Shown here: piece by piece, positions 1 to 8,575 of the stretch | Layout of the letters: every line of letters starts with the position of its first letter | Position numbering within the stretch: position 1 is the stretch's first letter | Origin: Candidatus Saccharibacteria bacterium UBA6040 | Lineage (GTDB): Bacteria > Patescibacteriota > Saccharimonadia > Saccharimonadales > Saccharimonadaceae | Length of the DNA stretch: 64,000 bases | Assembly (NCBI GenBank): GCA_002429245.1 | Contig: DIZA01000005.1 | Span: 14,482 to 78,481, forward strand | Direction: 5' to 3' | Program-made: the position numbers and the translations under genes | The notes under the pieces: model-generated | Databases searched by the model: none | Told to the model about the DNA's origin: nothing | What the model saw: only the letters and a program-made list of their open reading frames with translations

Positions 1-7
1 AAATAGC

Positions 8-1183
8 ATGTCGAAAACCCTTACTCGAGATATCCGCGTCTTATTGCGACAATTTGAAATTGCCGGTGAATTAACCGCAAAGGCAGAGATTTCTCAATCA
101 AAAGAAACAGAACTTCGCCAAGGTGTGCTCTTGATCACCTTTGTCTTTGAAAAGACTCGTTACTACATGTTGATCGACGGGAATGCGGATGACGACAAGC
201 ACTATATCTTGGAACAGATCCAGTCACAGAACTCTGAAGTTATTGGCCACGTCGTAAAGAATCCACTTGATAACACACAGACCACCTACGGTATGCCGTT
301 TAAGGGTAAAGACGCCTATTTGTTTAAGGTAACAACACCTAAACGACGGCTCGATCTTGAACTTGCTACTCGTTACCCAAAAATTACTCGAAGTACGCTT
401 CAGAAGTACATCAAAGCTGGTCACGTAAAAGTTGATGGCATCGTTGTGACACGACCAAAGCAAGATGTTCTAGAAACAGATGATATTGCGATGGTTCCAC
501 CTGAATATACCGACTTCAGTGCTCAAGAACTGCCAATCATCTATATCGACGATAATGTCATCGTCATCAACAAGCCAACAGGCGTTTTGACGCACTCTAA
601 GGGCGTTTTGAACGATGAATTCACCGTTGCTGACTTCTTCCGCCGTTATACCACCTTCGGCCTTGAAACGAGTCGTCCCGGTATCGTTCACCGCCTTGAC
701 CGTGATACGAGCGGTGTTATTCTTGGCGCTCGTCATGATGAAGCCGCTGATATGCTCAAGAAGCAATTTGCTGATCGAAAAGCAAAGAAAGAATACATGG
801 CTGTTACTGACGGTATTCCAAAAGTTACTTCAGCAGTGATCGACCTTCCAATTGGACGAAACCCTTCAGCGCCAAGTACGTTCCGCGTTGACCCTAGCGG
901 TAAGATGGCGATGACTACCTATGAAGTCGTTGATACAAACGAAACTCAAGCACTCGTGAAGCTATGGCCAACAACTGGCCGAACGCATCAACTTCGTGTT
1001 CATATGGAATATATCAATGCGCCGATTTCCGGTGATAGAATTTACGGAAAGAAGAAAGCGGATCGCTTATTCCTTCATGCCCATAGTCTTGAAATCACGA
1101 TCCCTGCATCTAAACGTGAAACATTTATAGCTCCCGTCCCAAAGGAATTTACTGATAAATTCCCAGGATATAAACATGCCTAA
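8..1183 (+). CDS. RluA-family 23S rRNA/tRNA pseudouridine synthase with S4 domain
   Basis: The enzyme isomerises uridine to pseudouridine in structured RNA. The signature HRLDRDTSG lies at residues 228-236, with Asp231 as the expected catalytic residue, followed by the RTHQLRVH substrate-binding segment. An S4 RNA-binding domain covers about residues 113-160. The first 110 residues are an extension of unknown function that is not part of a standard RluA protein. The gene starts 7 bases into the window and its last 8 bases overlap the next gene, which suggests co-transcription. Whether it corresponds to RluA, RluC or RluD cannot be decided from the sequence. Confidence 0.93.
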   Translation: MSKTLTRDIRVLLRQFEIAGELTAKAEISQSKETELRQGVLLITFVFEKTRYYMLIDGNADDDKHYILEQIQSQNSEVIGHVVKNPLDNTQTTYGMPFKGKDAYLFKVTTPKRRLDLELATRYPKITRSTLQKYIKAGHVKVDGIVVTRPKQDVLETDDIAMVPPEYTDFSAQELPIIYIDDNVIVINKPTGVLTHSKGVLNDEFTVADFFRRYTTFGLETSRPGIVHRLDRDTSGVILGARHDEAADMLKKQFADRKAKKEYMAVTDGIPKVTSAVIDLPIGRNPSAPSTFRVDPSGKMAMTTYEVVDTNETQALVKLWPTTGRTHQLRVHMEYINAPISGDRIYGKKKADRLFLHAHSLEITIPASKRETFIAPVPKEFTDKFPGYKHA

Positions 1184-2006
1184 TGTGTATATTCATCCTC
1201 ACACACAACAACATCTAGATCTTATTGCCCGCGATTTACCACAGTCGATGGTCTTTACGGGCCCCGATGGTATCGGGCTCTTATCAATTGTTTCGTATGT
1301 TGCTGATTCGGCACACACCAAACCCATCTATGTTTTACCTGAAAAAGATGACAAAGTGGACATTGAAAAGGGGGTGATTACCGTTGATGTCATCCGACGC
1401 CTGTATTCGATGACGAAAACGATCGAGACAGGCACCCGTCTGATTGTGATCGATTATGCCGAAAGAATGGGTGTGCAGGCGCAAAATGCCTTCCTGAAGC
1501 TTCTTGAAGAGCCGGGCGTTAATACGCATTTCATCCTGTTGACGCATACTATTTCTAAGCTACTTCCGACAATTCGATCTCGCGTGCAGATTACGGAGGT
1601 AAATCCTATTACTTTGGCGCAATCTGAACAGCTTCTTGATGAGCTACAGGTCGCAAATGCTCAGAAACGTGCGCAACTTTTGTTTATCGCGACTGGATTA
1701 CCTGCGCAACTAACAGTACTTGCGAACGATGAAAAGTTGTTTGATACACGCGCACAAGTCATCCGTGATGCACGAACCTACCTGCAAGGAACGATGTATG
1801 ATCGCCTGAAGCTTTCCTTACAGTATAAAGACGATAGGGCAGGGGCGCTCATTCTACTTCTGGATGCGATGAAGCTACTGCAAGGATCGTTAAAGACTGG
1901 TAAGAACCCCGAACAAGTGAAAAAGATCAGCGTTTTATTGAAAGCTTATGAACGTATCGAAGCTAATGGCAACGTTCGACTACAGCTCGCCTCAGTTATG
2001 GTATAA
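1176..2006 (+). CDS. holB: DNA polymerase III delta-prime-like clamp loader subunit
   Basis: It is an AAA+ clamp-loader family protein of 276 aa. The segment QNAFLKLLEEP followed by a Ser-Arg sensor region (IRSRVQ) is typical of delta-prime and DnaX proteins. The Walker A region reads GPDGIGLLS, so the P-loop lysine is missing and ATP hydrolysis is unlikely, as is usual for delta-prime. There is no zinc module. It overlaps the preceding gene by 8 bases. It would load the sliding clamp together with DnaX (58634-60163). The symbol is given by family resemblance. Confidence 0.82.
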   Translation: MPNVYIHPHTQQHLDLIARDLPQSMVFTGPDGIGLLSIVSYVADSAHTKPIYVLPEKDDKVDIEKGVITVDVIRRLYSMTKTIETGTRLIVIDYAERMGVQAQNAFLKLLEEPGVNTHFILLTHTISKLLPTIRSRVQITEVNPITLAQSEQLLDELQVANAQKRAQLLFIATGLPAQLTVLANDEKLFDTRAQVIRDARTYLQGTMYDRLKLSLQYKDDRAGALILLLDAMKLLQGSLKTGKNPEQVKKISVLLKAYERIEANGNVRLQLASVMV

Positions 2007-2007
2007 T
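2002..2007 (+). promoter_or_regulatory. -10 box overlapping the holB stop codon
   Basis: TATAAT sits across the stop codon of the upstream gene and lies 7 nt before the ATG at 2015, predicting a leaderless transcript for the TPR gene. Confidence 0.5.
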
Positions 2008-2014
2008 TAATGTA

Positions 2015-2668
2015 ATGTTAGGCCTTATCCTCATTGCCTTAATCGGTGCCTGGGCACTGTATCAACGACAAACTATTAGTGAAGTCGCTAGTGACTTGCC
2101 GTCAAAACTTTCCGACAAGCTCGATCAACTATGGTCAATCGCACAGACATCACTCCAAGATCGCAAGTACCTTCGTGCTGAAAAAGCATTATTAACGATT
2201 CTTCGTGTTGATGAACGAAACGCCAGCGCGTATAACCGACTTGGTATCCTCTATGCGAAACAACAGCAGTATAAAGAGGCAATCGAATGTTTCGAAATCG
2301 CTCAGTCACTCGAACCGAGCGCCAGTAGCCTTCATAACGTTGGCCTTATTTACTATGAAACAAAGACGTACGAAAAAGCAGCACTTGCTTTCGAGCAAGC
2401 GCTTGCCATGGATAGCGACCTCTCTTCACGCCATATTGCCTACGCAAAGGTGCAAGAGAAGCTCGGTAACGATCGCAAGATGATCGATTCCCTGGAGCGT
2501 GCAATTGAACTCGATCCAATTCCTCAGACACTCACCATCCTTGCTGACGCATATGAACGTGTCGGTGAATCCCTTCTTGCGCTTGACCTGCGTGAACGAG
2601 CAGCTAAAATGATCATTCCGCAGGGACAGCCAAAGCAAGTAAAACAGCCGCGTCGCGTGGTAATGTAA
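2015..2668 (+). CDS. Membrane-anchored tetratricopeptide repeat protein
   Basis: The 217-aa protein begins with a single hydrophobic segment (residues 1-14, LGLILIALIGAWALY) that should anchor it in the membrane. It is followed by about four TPR units, for example around residues 68-100 (NRLGILYAKQQQYKEAIECF) and 102-135. TPR proteins act as scaffolds for protein complexes; the partner is unknown. It starts 8 bases after holB but has its own -10 box overlapping the holB stop. Confidence 0.85.
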   Translation: MLGLILIALIGAWALYQRQTISEVASDLPSKLSDKLDQLWSIAQTSLQDRKYLRAEKALLTILRVDERNASAYNRLGILYAKQQQYKEAIECFEIAQSLEPSASSLHNVGLIYYETKTYEKAALAFEQALAMDSDLSSRHIAYAKVQEKLGNDRKMIDSLERAIELDPIPQTLTILADAYERVGESLLALDLRERAAKMIIPQGQPKQVKQPRRVVM

Positions 2669-2684
2669 CGATAAGGAGTAGAAT

Positions 2685-3107
2685 ATGTCTGAAGTTATGG
2701 ATTACGAAAAATTACTATACAACCGAGCCACGAGTACACTAAAAGTACACGGCATCCTTTCAATTGTTTTCGGTGGCCTGGGAACACTTGCAGCAATCGC
2801 TTTTATGCTACTTCTAGCTGTAGGCAACCTTTCGGACCAGTCATACACCGACAACGGATCGGCACTAGGCCTCTTCTTTATTGGAGCTGCCGTATTCATT
2901 TTCTGGACACTTCCTCACATTTATCTCATTGTTTCTGGTACGTATCTCATTCGTGAACCAGCTCCGAAGGTCGTCAAGACGCTTGTCATCATTAACTTAG
3001 TTATCGGCGTGTTCTGGAATCTTGTGCTTCTTATTTTCGCCATCATTAACCTTACTGAGGTTGGCGATTACGAACGTGGGTACCACGTTCATAAACTAAA
3101 AAAATAA
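2685..3107 (+). CDS. Small integral membrane protein, paralogue of the next gene
   Basis: This is a 140-aa protein with three or four hydrophobic segments (about residues 24-46, 64-88 and 98-122). It has a clear Shine-Dalgarno site (AAGGAG, 7 bases upstream). The segments KVHGILSIVFGG and FWxLPHxYLI are shared with the following gene, so the two arose by tandem duplication. The function is not recognised. Confidence 0.8.
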   Translation: MSEVMDYEKLLYNRATSTLKVHGILSIVFGGLGTLAAIAFMLLLAVGNLSDQSYTDNGSALGLFFIGAAVFIFWTLPHIYLIVSGTYLIREPAPKVVKTLVIINLVIGVFWNLVLLIFAIINLTEVGDYERGYHVHKLKK

Positions 3108-3108
3108 T

Positions 3109-3519
3109 ATGAATGACGAGAATCTAGCTCGTAACGGTGCTCAAGCTGACGGTATGCTCAAAGTACATGGCCTTCTCTCTATTATATTCGGTGGAGTAGG
3201 TATAGTTGCGGGTGTTACCGTTATTATTCTTGTCGGATTTGGCAATACTATTAGCGGCACAGACCAGAGTTCGATCTTTGGATTTACCGTTACTACCATG
3301 ATGATTTCTATTTTCTGGATACTTCCTCATCTCTATCTCATTTTTGCTGGTTCTTTTCTTTTGGTGGGTCTCAAGCCGAGCGCCGTTAAGGTACTGGTCA
3401 TTATCAACCTTATTATTGGGATTTTTCTAAACCTTGTCCTTCTTGTCCTTGCAATCATTAACCTGAGGCAACTAAGTGACTATCAACGTGCCTATCTTGC
3501 TCGCGAGTCTAATACTTAG
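3109..3519 (+). CDS. Small integral membrane protein, second copy of a tandem pair
   Basis: The 136-aa product shares length, membrane topology and motifs (KVHGLLSIIFGG, FWILPHLYLI, VKVLVIINLIIG) with the gene just upstream. The start codon lies one base after that gene's stop and has no strong Shine-Dalgarno site of its own, so translation is probably coupled. The gene ends before a strong terminator at 3539-3572. The function is unknown. Confidence 0.8.
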   Translation: MNDENLARNGAQADGMLKVHGLLSIIFGGVGIVAGVTVIILVGFGNTISGTDQSSIFGFTVTTMMISIFWILPHLYLIFAGSFLLVGLKPSAVKVLVIINLIIGIFLNLVLLVLAIINLRQLSDYQRAYLARESNT

Positions 3520-3538
3520 CAGTGACTGTTTTACATAT

Positions 3539-3572
3539 AAAAATGACTTGTCGGCGAGGACAAGTCATTTTT
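3539..3572. terminator. Bidirectional rho-independent terminator
   Basis: A perfect 14-bp stem (3539-3552 with 3559-3572) closes on a 6-nt loop and is flanked by A and T tracts on both sides. It can end the membrane-protein transcript on the + strand and the tRNA transcript on the - strand. Confidence 0.9.
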
Positions 3573-3575
3573 ATT

Positions 3576-3660
3576 TGGTGCTGGAAGTAGGACTCGAACC
3601 TACGGAGCCTTACGGCGGGAGATTTACAGTCTCCTGTGATTGCCACTACACGATTCCAGC
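3576..3660 (-). tRNA. tRNA-Tyr (GTA)
   Basis: Read on the - strand, the acceptor stem GCTGGAA pairs with TTCCAGC, followed by encoded ACCA. The anticodon loop is CTGTAAA with anticodon GTA. A short variable arm and a normal T arm are visible. It lies just upstream of a - strand terminator. Confidence 0.95.
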
Positions 3661-3682
3661 ATGTTAATTCAGTACAATATCA

Positions 3683-3759
3683 TGGAGCCGCCTCACGGAT
3701 TCGAACCGTGGACCCCCTGTTTACAAAACAGGTGCTCTAACCAACTGAGCTAAGGCGGC
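3683..3759 (-). tRNA. tRNA-Thr (TGT)
   Basis: The acceptor stem GCCGCCT pairs with AGGCGGC and the CCA end is encoded. The anticodon loop TTTGTAA carries TGT. It is in a row with two other tRNAs on the same strand. Confidence 0.95.
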
Positions 3760-3813
3760 GTACGTAGATACTGAACTATTCTATCTGATATTCATCAGCT
3801 TTTCAAGGTGTTA

Positions 3814-3889
3814 TGGAGCCGCGATCGGGATTTGAACCCGAGACCTCATCCTTACCATGGATGCGCTCTACCAACTGAGCTATCGCGGC
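3814..3889 (-). tRNA. tRNA-Thr (GGT)
   Basis: The acceptor stem GCCGCGA pairs with TCGCGGC and the CCA end is encoded. The anticodon loop ATGGTAA carries GGT. It is the first tRNA of the three-gene reverse-strand cluster. Confidence 0.95.
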
Positions 3890-3956
3890 ACAACTGTGAA
3901 CACTCGGTTGATTTTAGCATAATCACAGGTCATCTTCAATCTGTTATACTGGTAGT

Positions 3957-4451
3957 ATGCCTACATTTAGTTTTGATATTGTATCTACTTATGACAAAGC
4001 GGAAATGAATAACGTCTTTTCGCAAACAGAAAAAGAAATTGATAATCGATTCGATTTTAAGGGAACGCCCGCGGCCATTGAATGGATCGGTGATAAGACC
4101 GGTATTAAAGTAACCGGTGCTGGTGACTGGCAGATTGAAAACATTATTGATATCTTGCGAAAGAAGCTTGCAGCCCGTAACCAGTCGAGTAAGTCACTTG
4201 ATCTGACAAAAGAGGTCGTGACCGCTAATCTAAAATCAACGAAAGAGATATTATTTATTGCTGGTCTGACGCAAGATAAAGCGAAACAAATTACAGCCGT
4301 TATCCGTGAACATGCACCAAAAGCAAAAGGACTGATTCAGGGTGATGTCGTTCGTGTCACAAGCGCAAGTAAGGACGAACTTCAAAACGTGATGCATTTA
4401 GTACAGTCACAAGACTTTGATTTTCCTGTTAACTTTGAGAATTATCGATAA
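3957..4451 (+). CDS. yajQ: YajQ-family nucleotide-binding protein
   Basis: The 164-aa protein starts with the family signature PTFSFDIVS, followed by NRFDFKGT and a second conserved block near AKQITAVIREHAPKAKG. YajQ proteins (UPF0234) have two ferredoxin-like domains, and some members bind cyclic di-GMP; binding here is unproven. The ATG lies 6 nt after a TGTTATACT extended -10 box (3942-3950), so the mRNA is probably leaderless. Confidence 0.92.
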   Translation: MPTFSFDIVSTYDKAEMNNVFSQTEKEIDNRFDFKGTPAAIEWIGDKTGIKVTGAGDWQIENIIDILRKKLAARNQSSKSLDLTKEVVTANLKSTKEILFIAGLTQDKAKQITAVIREHAPKAKGLIQGDVVRVTSASKDELQNVMHLVQSQDFDFPVNFENYR

Positions 4452-4464
4452 CAGATACGAAGTC

Positions 4465-4493
4465 TTGATCTTACTCTAGTAATTTGTTATAGT
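4465..4493 (+). promoter_or_regulatory. Promoter of rpmG
   Basis: TTGATC (4465-4470) and TATAGT (4488-4493) are separated by 17 bases, and a TG dinucleotide makes the -10 box extended. The transcript would have a leader of about 30 nt with the Shine-Dalgarno sequence AAGGAAT. Confidence 0.7.
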
Positions 4494-4529
4494 AGACCAC
4501 TGAAATACGATATCATTTAAGGAATCCAA

Positions 4530-4736
4530 ATGGCTAAAAAGAACACCAAGCGCAAACTCGTCGGACTCGTCAGCGAACTGACTGGACACCGTACGTATTA
4601 CACGACCAAGAATACTCAAAACACGACTGAAAAGATCGTTTTAAAGAAGTATGACCCGATCGCTCGTAAGCACGCTACATACACCGAGACAAAGAAAAAC
4701 CTCGGTCGTAACGAAGTTAAAAAGCGCCAGAGTTAA
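4530..4736 (+). CDS. rpmG: 50S ribosomal protein L33
   Basis: The 68-aa basic protein contains the L33 core: ELTGHRTYYTTKN, then KIVLKKYDPIARKH and the ETK ending, followed by a short basic tail. It has no cysteines, so it is the non-zinc form. It has a promoter, leader and Shine-Dalgarno site, unlike many neighbours. Its last four bases overlap the end of a convergent gene. Confidence 0.92.
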   Translation: MAKKNTKRKLVGLVSELTGHRTYYTTKNTQNTTEKIVLKKYDPIARKHATYTETKKNLGRNEVKKRQS

Positions 4737-5410
4737 TCCTCTTTTTTATCAAGAATGCTTGCAAGCCATGTTGTGGCTTGCAACGTCGCACCAAACACCG
4801 TCTCACTGAGGCGGTGTTCTGTTATGTAGACGTATAGTTTGCCTTCGTAGATTTCAATTGCATGTGGCCAAAATCGAGCAGCAATTGTTTGTGTGACGTA
4901 GGGTGTCAGTGTTTCTTCCAACGCAAGAGCATGTGTCGCTAGTCCAAATAATTCGTAACGGGCGTGAAACTCCTGTGAGTGGGCATCATTAAAGACGTCA
5001 TTAATGATATGAAGGTGATTGAAGGCGGTAAAGAATTTATTGTATGCAGCGGGGCTGTGTCCGAGTGGCTTAAAGAAAAGATGTGGCAAAGATTCATCTT
5101 GGAGGTTCGCCCTGAAAATGAGCCACGAGTGTTCAGCTGCTTCATGATGTGCGTCGACGATGACATCAAATCGATCAACAATACTAATATCATAGCCATC
5201 AAAAGATCCAACGGCGTAATGCGCATCACGATGCGTCGTAGAGACCGTAAGACCACGGATGACCTCGTGTTCATCTTCGTGCTGATCAACCGTTCCGAAG
5301 TACACTAGCCCTGTCTTAGAGGCAAACCGACGAATCGCCACACCTCGTGACCGAATCAGTGGCGAGTAGTGGCGAAGCATGCGCCGAAGAACCCCACCAG
5401 ACTTCATCAC
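4733..5410 (-). CDS. Conserved hypothetical protein at the end of the alpha-glucan operon
   Basis: This is a 225-aa soluble protein with no recognised domain. It is rich in histidine and aromatic residues and has no signal peptide or membrane segment. The start overlaps the stop of the GH15 gene in an ATGA arrangement, so the two are translationally coupled. By context it may help alpha-glucan metabolism, but no function can be read from the sequence. Confidence 0.75.
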   Translation of the reverse strand: MMKSGGVLRRMLRHYSPLIRSRGVAIRRFASKTGLVYFGTVDQHEDEHEVIRGLTVSTTHRDAHYAVGSFDGYDISIVDRFDVIVDAHHEAAEHSWLIFRANLQDESLPHLFFKPLGHSPAAYNKFFTAFNHLHIINDVFNDAHSQEFHARYELFGLATHALALEETLTPYVTQTIAARFWPHAIEIYEGKLYVYITEHRLSETVFGATLQATTWLASILDKKED

Positions 5411-7353
5411 TTTTTCGTTTTCTCTATGTAATCTAAGAGTGTCGAGACGTATTCCGCGTGAGACCAGGTGAGAGGTGCAGGTGAGATTACTTGATCATTA
5501 ACAGGATCGATCTGCTCAGAGAGCATGCCCGTATTCAAGGCGTGCTTGAGTGTCCAGTCAAGGATGAACTTGGCTTCTTTTGAGTTATCTTTCTCGAGCA
5601 AGTACTGTGCGTGCCAAAGGGTTGTGATAAACCACCAGTTACCGTTAACGGCTGGGTCAGAGCGACGATAGAAGTCGTTCTCGTAGCGGGGAATGCCTGG
5701 TTCGTCGTCGAGTAATTTGAACGTTGAGACCATTACTTCAATTGATGAGTTCATTTCAGGCCCGTCTGAGTCAAAGAGCCCGTACATGAAGGCACCAAAG
5801 ATACTCGATGTGTCAATGATTGGATCTTTAACGATTGCACCATCGACAACAGTAATGCTCTTATAGAAGACACCACGCTCTTCGTTGTAGAGGTGTTTTG
5901 CGGCTGCTGCTTTGATGTCATCAGCTGAACTGCGCCATTTGACAGCACTGTCGTTATCGCCAGCGATCGTCGCTAGTTCGGATGCAGCCAGAAGTGCTCC
6001 GTAAGTCACGGCAGTCGTATACGTAAAGGTGGCAAAGATCTCTTCCCAAAGGTCGTAGCTAGGCTTTGGAAGCCCTGTGTGTATATCGATGTAATCAGCC
6101 AGGAAGTTAGCCATCGGTTGAACCAACGAAACATAGAACTCTTTAATCAGTTTGCTATCTTTGTGAATGTTATAGAACTGTGCAAACATGAACAGTACAG
6201 TCGCTGTTTCGTCCGTTTGAATAGGAGGCGCAACAACATTATCATGCACGTAAGGATGCCAGCTACTTCCTAGTGCTCCGTCAGCGCGGTATTTGTGCAT
6301 GAGGTAGCCGTCCGTATGCAATCCACGCTTGGTGAATTCAAAGAAGCGATATGGTTCGTCGACGTAGCCAAGACGAATCAGTGGCCACATTGCGTAACCT
6401 CCGTCACGTGGCCAGCTGTAGCCGTAGGCATCACGAGAATAATTCAACATCGTACTGTCGGTACTTGCGATGACCGCGCCACGTTTATCCATCTGTGCTT
6501 TCATAATCATCATGCTATTAATAAATAGTTGGCGGTGATCTTGTGGCGTGTTTGGAAGCAGTTTTAGGACTGGCTCAAGCCATTTGTGCCACCAATCGGC
6601 TGTCATGTGGAGTCGCTTAGAGATGCCGTCTTCTTCAGTTTGCTTGTGAATATACAGCGCCTCGCGGATAGACATACCTGCGGCTACCCAGTAATGCACT
6701 CGTTCTGAGCTGTGTGCACCAACTTGTAATATAAAGCCCAGAATAGAGTCGACACGGCCGTGTTCGACGTTGTTCGAACTGAGGACACCATCTTCGGCAT
6801 CGCGGAAGCTTCCTTCGTGACCTTCAATACCAAACAAACCAATCGTGTACTGATCGAATGGCTTGCCATCGTGTTGTCCGGAGATGACGAAAGCACGACG
6901 ACCACGATAGTGAAGAATCGCATTGCTATCAGGCAAGTACTGAGCAGTATCGGTATTGCTTCGTGAGTCACCGATTGCGAAGGCTTGGTGCATATACAAC
7001 TTGATTTCGCGAGGGTGATCATAGAGGTTGACGACATGGACGTTACGCATAAAGACGCTGAATTCAGCGTCAACAGTGTCGTCAAACTCTAAAATGATAC
7101 CAATTTTAGTGTTCTTTGCGAGAGTATGACCGATCAAAGCAGTATGCGGATAGCGGAAGGTAAACTCCCAGTCTGTGTCGTCATCAAGCCAGCTCATCTT
7201 ACCGTCAGTTAGTACACCGACTTTGTGACGAAGGTTCGCACCAGCAGCATGGTTCTCGAACCCAACGTATGGATAATAGAAGTCATGAACAAGGCCAAAT
7301 TTATTCAATCCGACATGTAATTCACCGTTACTAAGAACTATCGGTCTAGCCAC
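5407..7353 (-). CDS. Glycoside hydrolase family 15 (glucoamylase-like) enzyme
   Basis: The enzyme is expected to release glucose from alpha-glucans or to act on a related alpha-glucoside. An N-terminal beta domain (about residues 1-260) precedes an (alpha/alpha)6 barrel. Barrel motifs include GYSWPRDGGYAMWPL, the catalytic acid region LWEEIFATFTYTT and the base region LTWSHAEY. I prefer the GTG at 7353, which gives the typical opening ARPIVLSNGELHVGLN and overlaps the GH57 gene by 8 bases; a GTG at 7401 would add 16 residues. It lies in one operon with the GT4 and GH57 genes. Confidence 0.9.
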   Translation of the reverse strand: MARPIVLSNGELHVGLNKFGLVHDFYYPYVGFENHAAGANLRHKVGVLTDGKMSWLDDDTDWEFTFRYPHTALIGHTLAKNTKIGIILEFDDTVDAEFSVFMRNVHVVNLYDHPREIKLYMHQAFAIGDSRSNTDTAQYLPDSNAILHYRGRRAFVISGQHDGKPFDQYTIGLFGIEGHEGSFRDAEDGVLSSNNVEHGRVDSILGFILQVGAHSSERVHYWVAAGMSIREALYIHKQTEEDGISKRLHMTADWWHKWLEPVLKLLPNTPQDHRQLFINSMMIMKAQMDKRGAVIASTDSTMLNYSRDAYGYSWPRDGGYAMWPLIRLGYVDEPYRFFEFTKRGLHTDGYLMHKYRADGALGSSWHPYVHDNVVAPPIQTDETATVLFMFAQFYNIHKDSKLIKEFYVSLVQPMANFLADYIDIHTGLPKPSYDLWEEIFATFTYTTAVTYGALLAASELATIAGDNDSAVKWRSSADDIKAAAAKHLYNEERGVFYKSITVVDGAIVKDPIIDTSSIFGAFMYGLFDSDGPEMNSSIEVMVSTFKLLDDEPGIPRYENDFYRRSDPAVNGNWWFITTLWHAQYLLEKDNSKEAKFILDWTLKHALNTGMLSEQIDPVNDQVISPAPLTWSHAEYVSTLLDYIEKTKK

Positions 7354-8575
7354 GGAGCCCACCAGTACGATGCGTTTCGTGAAGCCTCCAACGGAGGTCA
7401 CGTATCACGTTCATATAATACAAAAAGGCATCATATGGGGACTCGTACGGGCTAAAGTAGGCGTGAACGTCGCCGTCACTGAACCATTTGGTACACATGT
7501 AGTACGCATGATCAGAAGTCTGGAGCTTTCGCCAGTCAGAAATAAGGTCGAGATCATTGGTGCGCAAGATATCAGCTTCAAGTGCGTAAAGGTGCCCCAT
7601 CGCTTCTTGCTGCATGCTATTACCAAGCCATGCCGTCAGGTCGCGCTCTGCATCAGCCCATGTCACCGTATTTGGCATACTGAGTGTTCCGACAGGTTTG
7701 TTGGCTTCAATTGCTCCAGAAACAGTGTAGAACGTATTGTCTGGATTCTTGAGCCAACGACCAACAAAGTCTTCAAAGAAGCTAAAGATGCCTGTTTCTT
7801 GCCATTGGTGCTCACCGAATGTCTCGTAGTCCATGAACAAGTTAATTAGTGGCGCGTCATCAATTGAAGCGTTTGCCCATTCAGTGTATTTGTCGGCAGT
7901 CAGTGGCCATTCTTGCCATTCTTTATTGCTAAAACGAAATGCAAGGTCATCACTTAACTTATAGTTCTTGAGAAGAAGTGCAATATTTTCAGTGCCTTCA
8001 GGTTGGTAGACGAAGTTAGGACTGCGCCAATCGAGGATTGGATCCCACCCTTCGGCGAGGATACCTTTGAAACCGTAGCCATCAGCCCACTGTGCCAGTG
8101 AGTCGTTGTATGAAAGTTCGGTGTTACGGAAGACGCTAGTTTCGACACCGAACAGATCACGTATCTTTGTCTTGTGTGCTTCAACCTGTGCTTCAAACTC
8201 GGTTCGGCTATAAAAGAAAGCGAGTGAGTGGTAGTAGGTTTCAGCAACGATCTCGACACGACCAGTTTTCACAAGTCGTTGGAAACTTTCGATGACATCT
8301 GGTGCCCATAGCTCTGCTTGTTCCAGGAAGGTTCCTGTGATGCTTAGCGATACTTTGAATTCTTCGTGGTCATTCAAAAGCTTTTCTAGAAGCGCATTCA
8401 TTGGCCTGTATGACTTCTCGGCAACCTTATCGAAGACCTTTTTATTGTTACGGTCACTGAGTGGATCTGGCTCGTTGAAATAGTTGTGGTCGTTCGCAGT
8501 ATCAAACACACTGTAGTCACGCACACGGAGTGGCTGGTGAACATGAAGATAAAGAGTTATCCCACGCTGACTCAT
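7346..8575 (-). CDS. Glycoside hydrolase family 57 alpha-amylase-like enzyme
   Basis: GH57 enzymes cleave or rearrange alpha-1,4-glucans by a retaining mechanism. The five family regions are visible: HVHQPLR (residues 11-17), AETYYHSL (111-118), FRNTELSY with the likely nucleophile Glu153, FMDYETFGEH with the likely acid Asp249, and a C-terminal helical part. At 409 aa it has the size of the short alpha-amylase group. Its start overlaps the GT4 stop by 4 bases, indicating one transcript with the glycosyltransferase and GH15. Confidence 0.9.
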   Translation of the reverse strand: MSQRGITLYLHVHQPLRVRDYSVFDTANDHNYFNEPDPLSDRNNKKVFDKVAEKSYRPMNALLEKLLNDHEEFKVSLSITGTFLEQAELWAPDVIESFQRLVKTGRVEIVAETYYHSLAFFYSRTEFEAQVEAHKTKIRDLFGVETSVFRNTELSYNDSLAQWADGYGFKGILAEGWDPILDWRSPNFVYQPEGTENIALLLKNYKLSDDLAFRFSNKEWQEWPLTADKYTEWANASIDDAPLINLFMDYETFGEHQWQETGIFSFFEDFVGRWLKNPDNTFYTVSGAIEANKPVGTLSMPNTVTWADAERDLTAWLGNSMQQEAMGHLYALEADILRTNDLDLISDWRKLQTSDHAYYMCTKWFSDGDVHAYFSPYESPYDAFLYYMNVIRDLRWRLHETHRTGGLRG

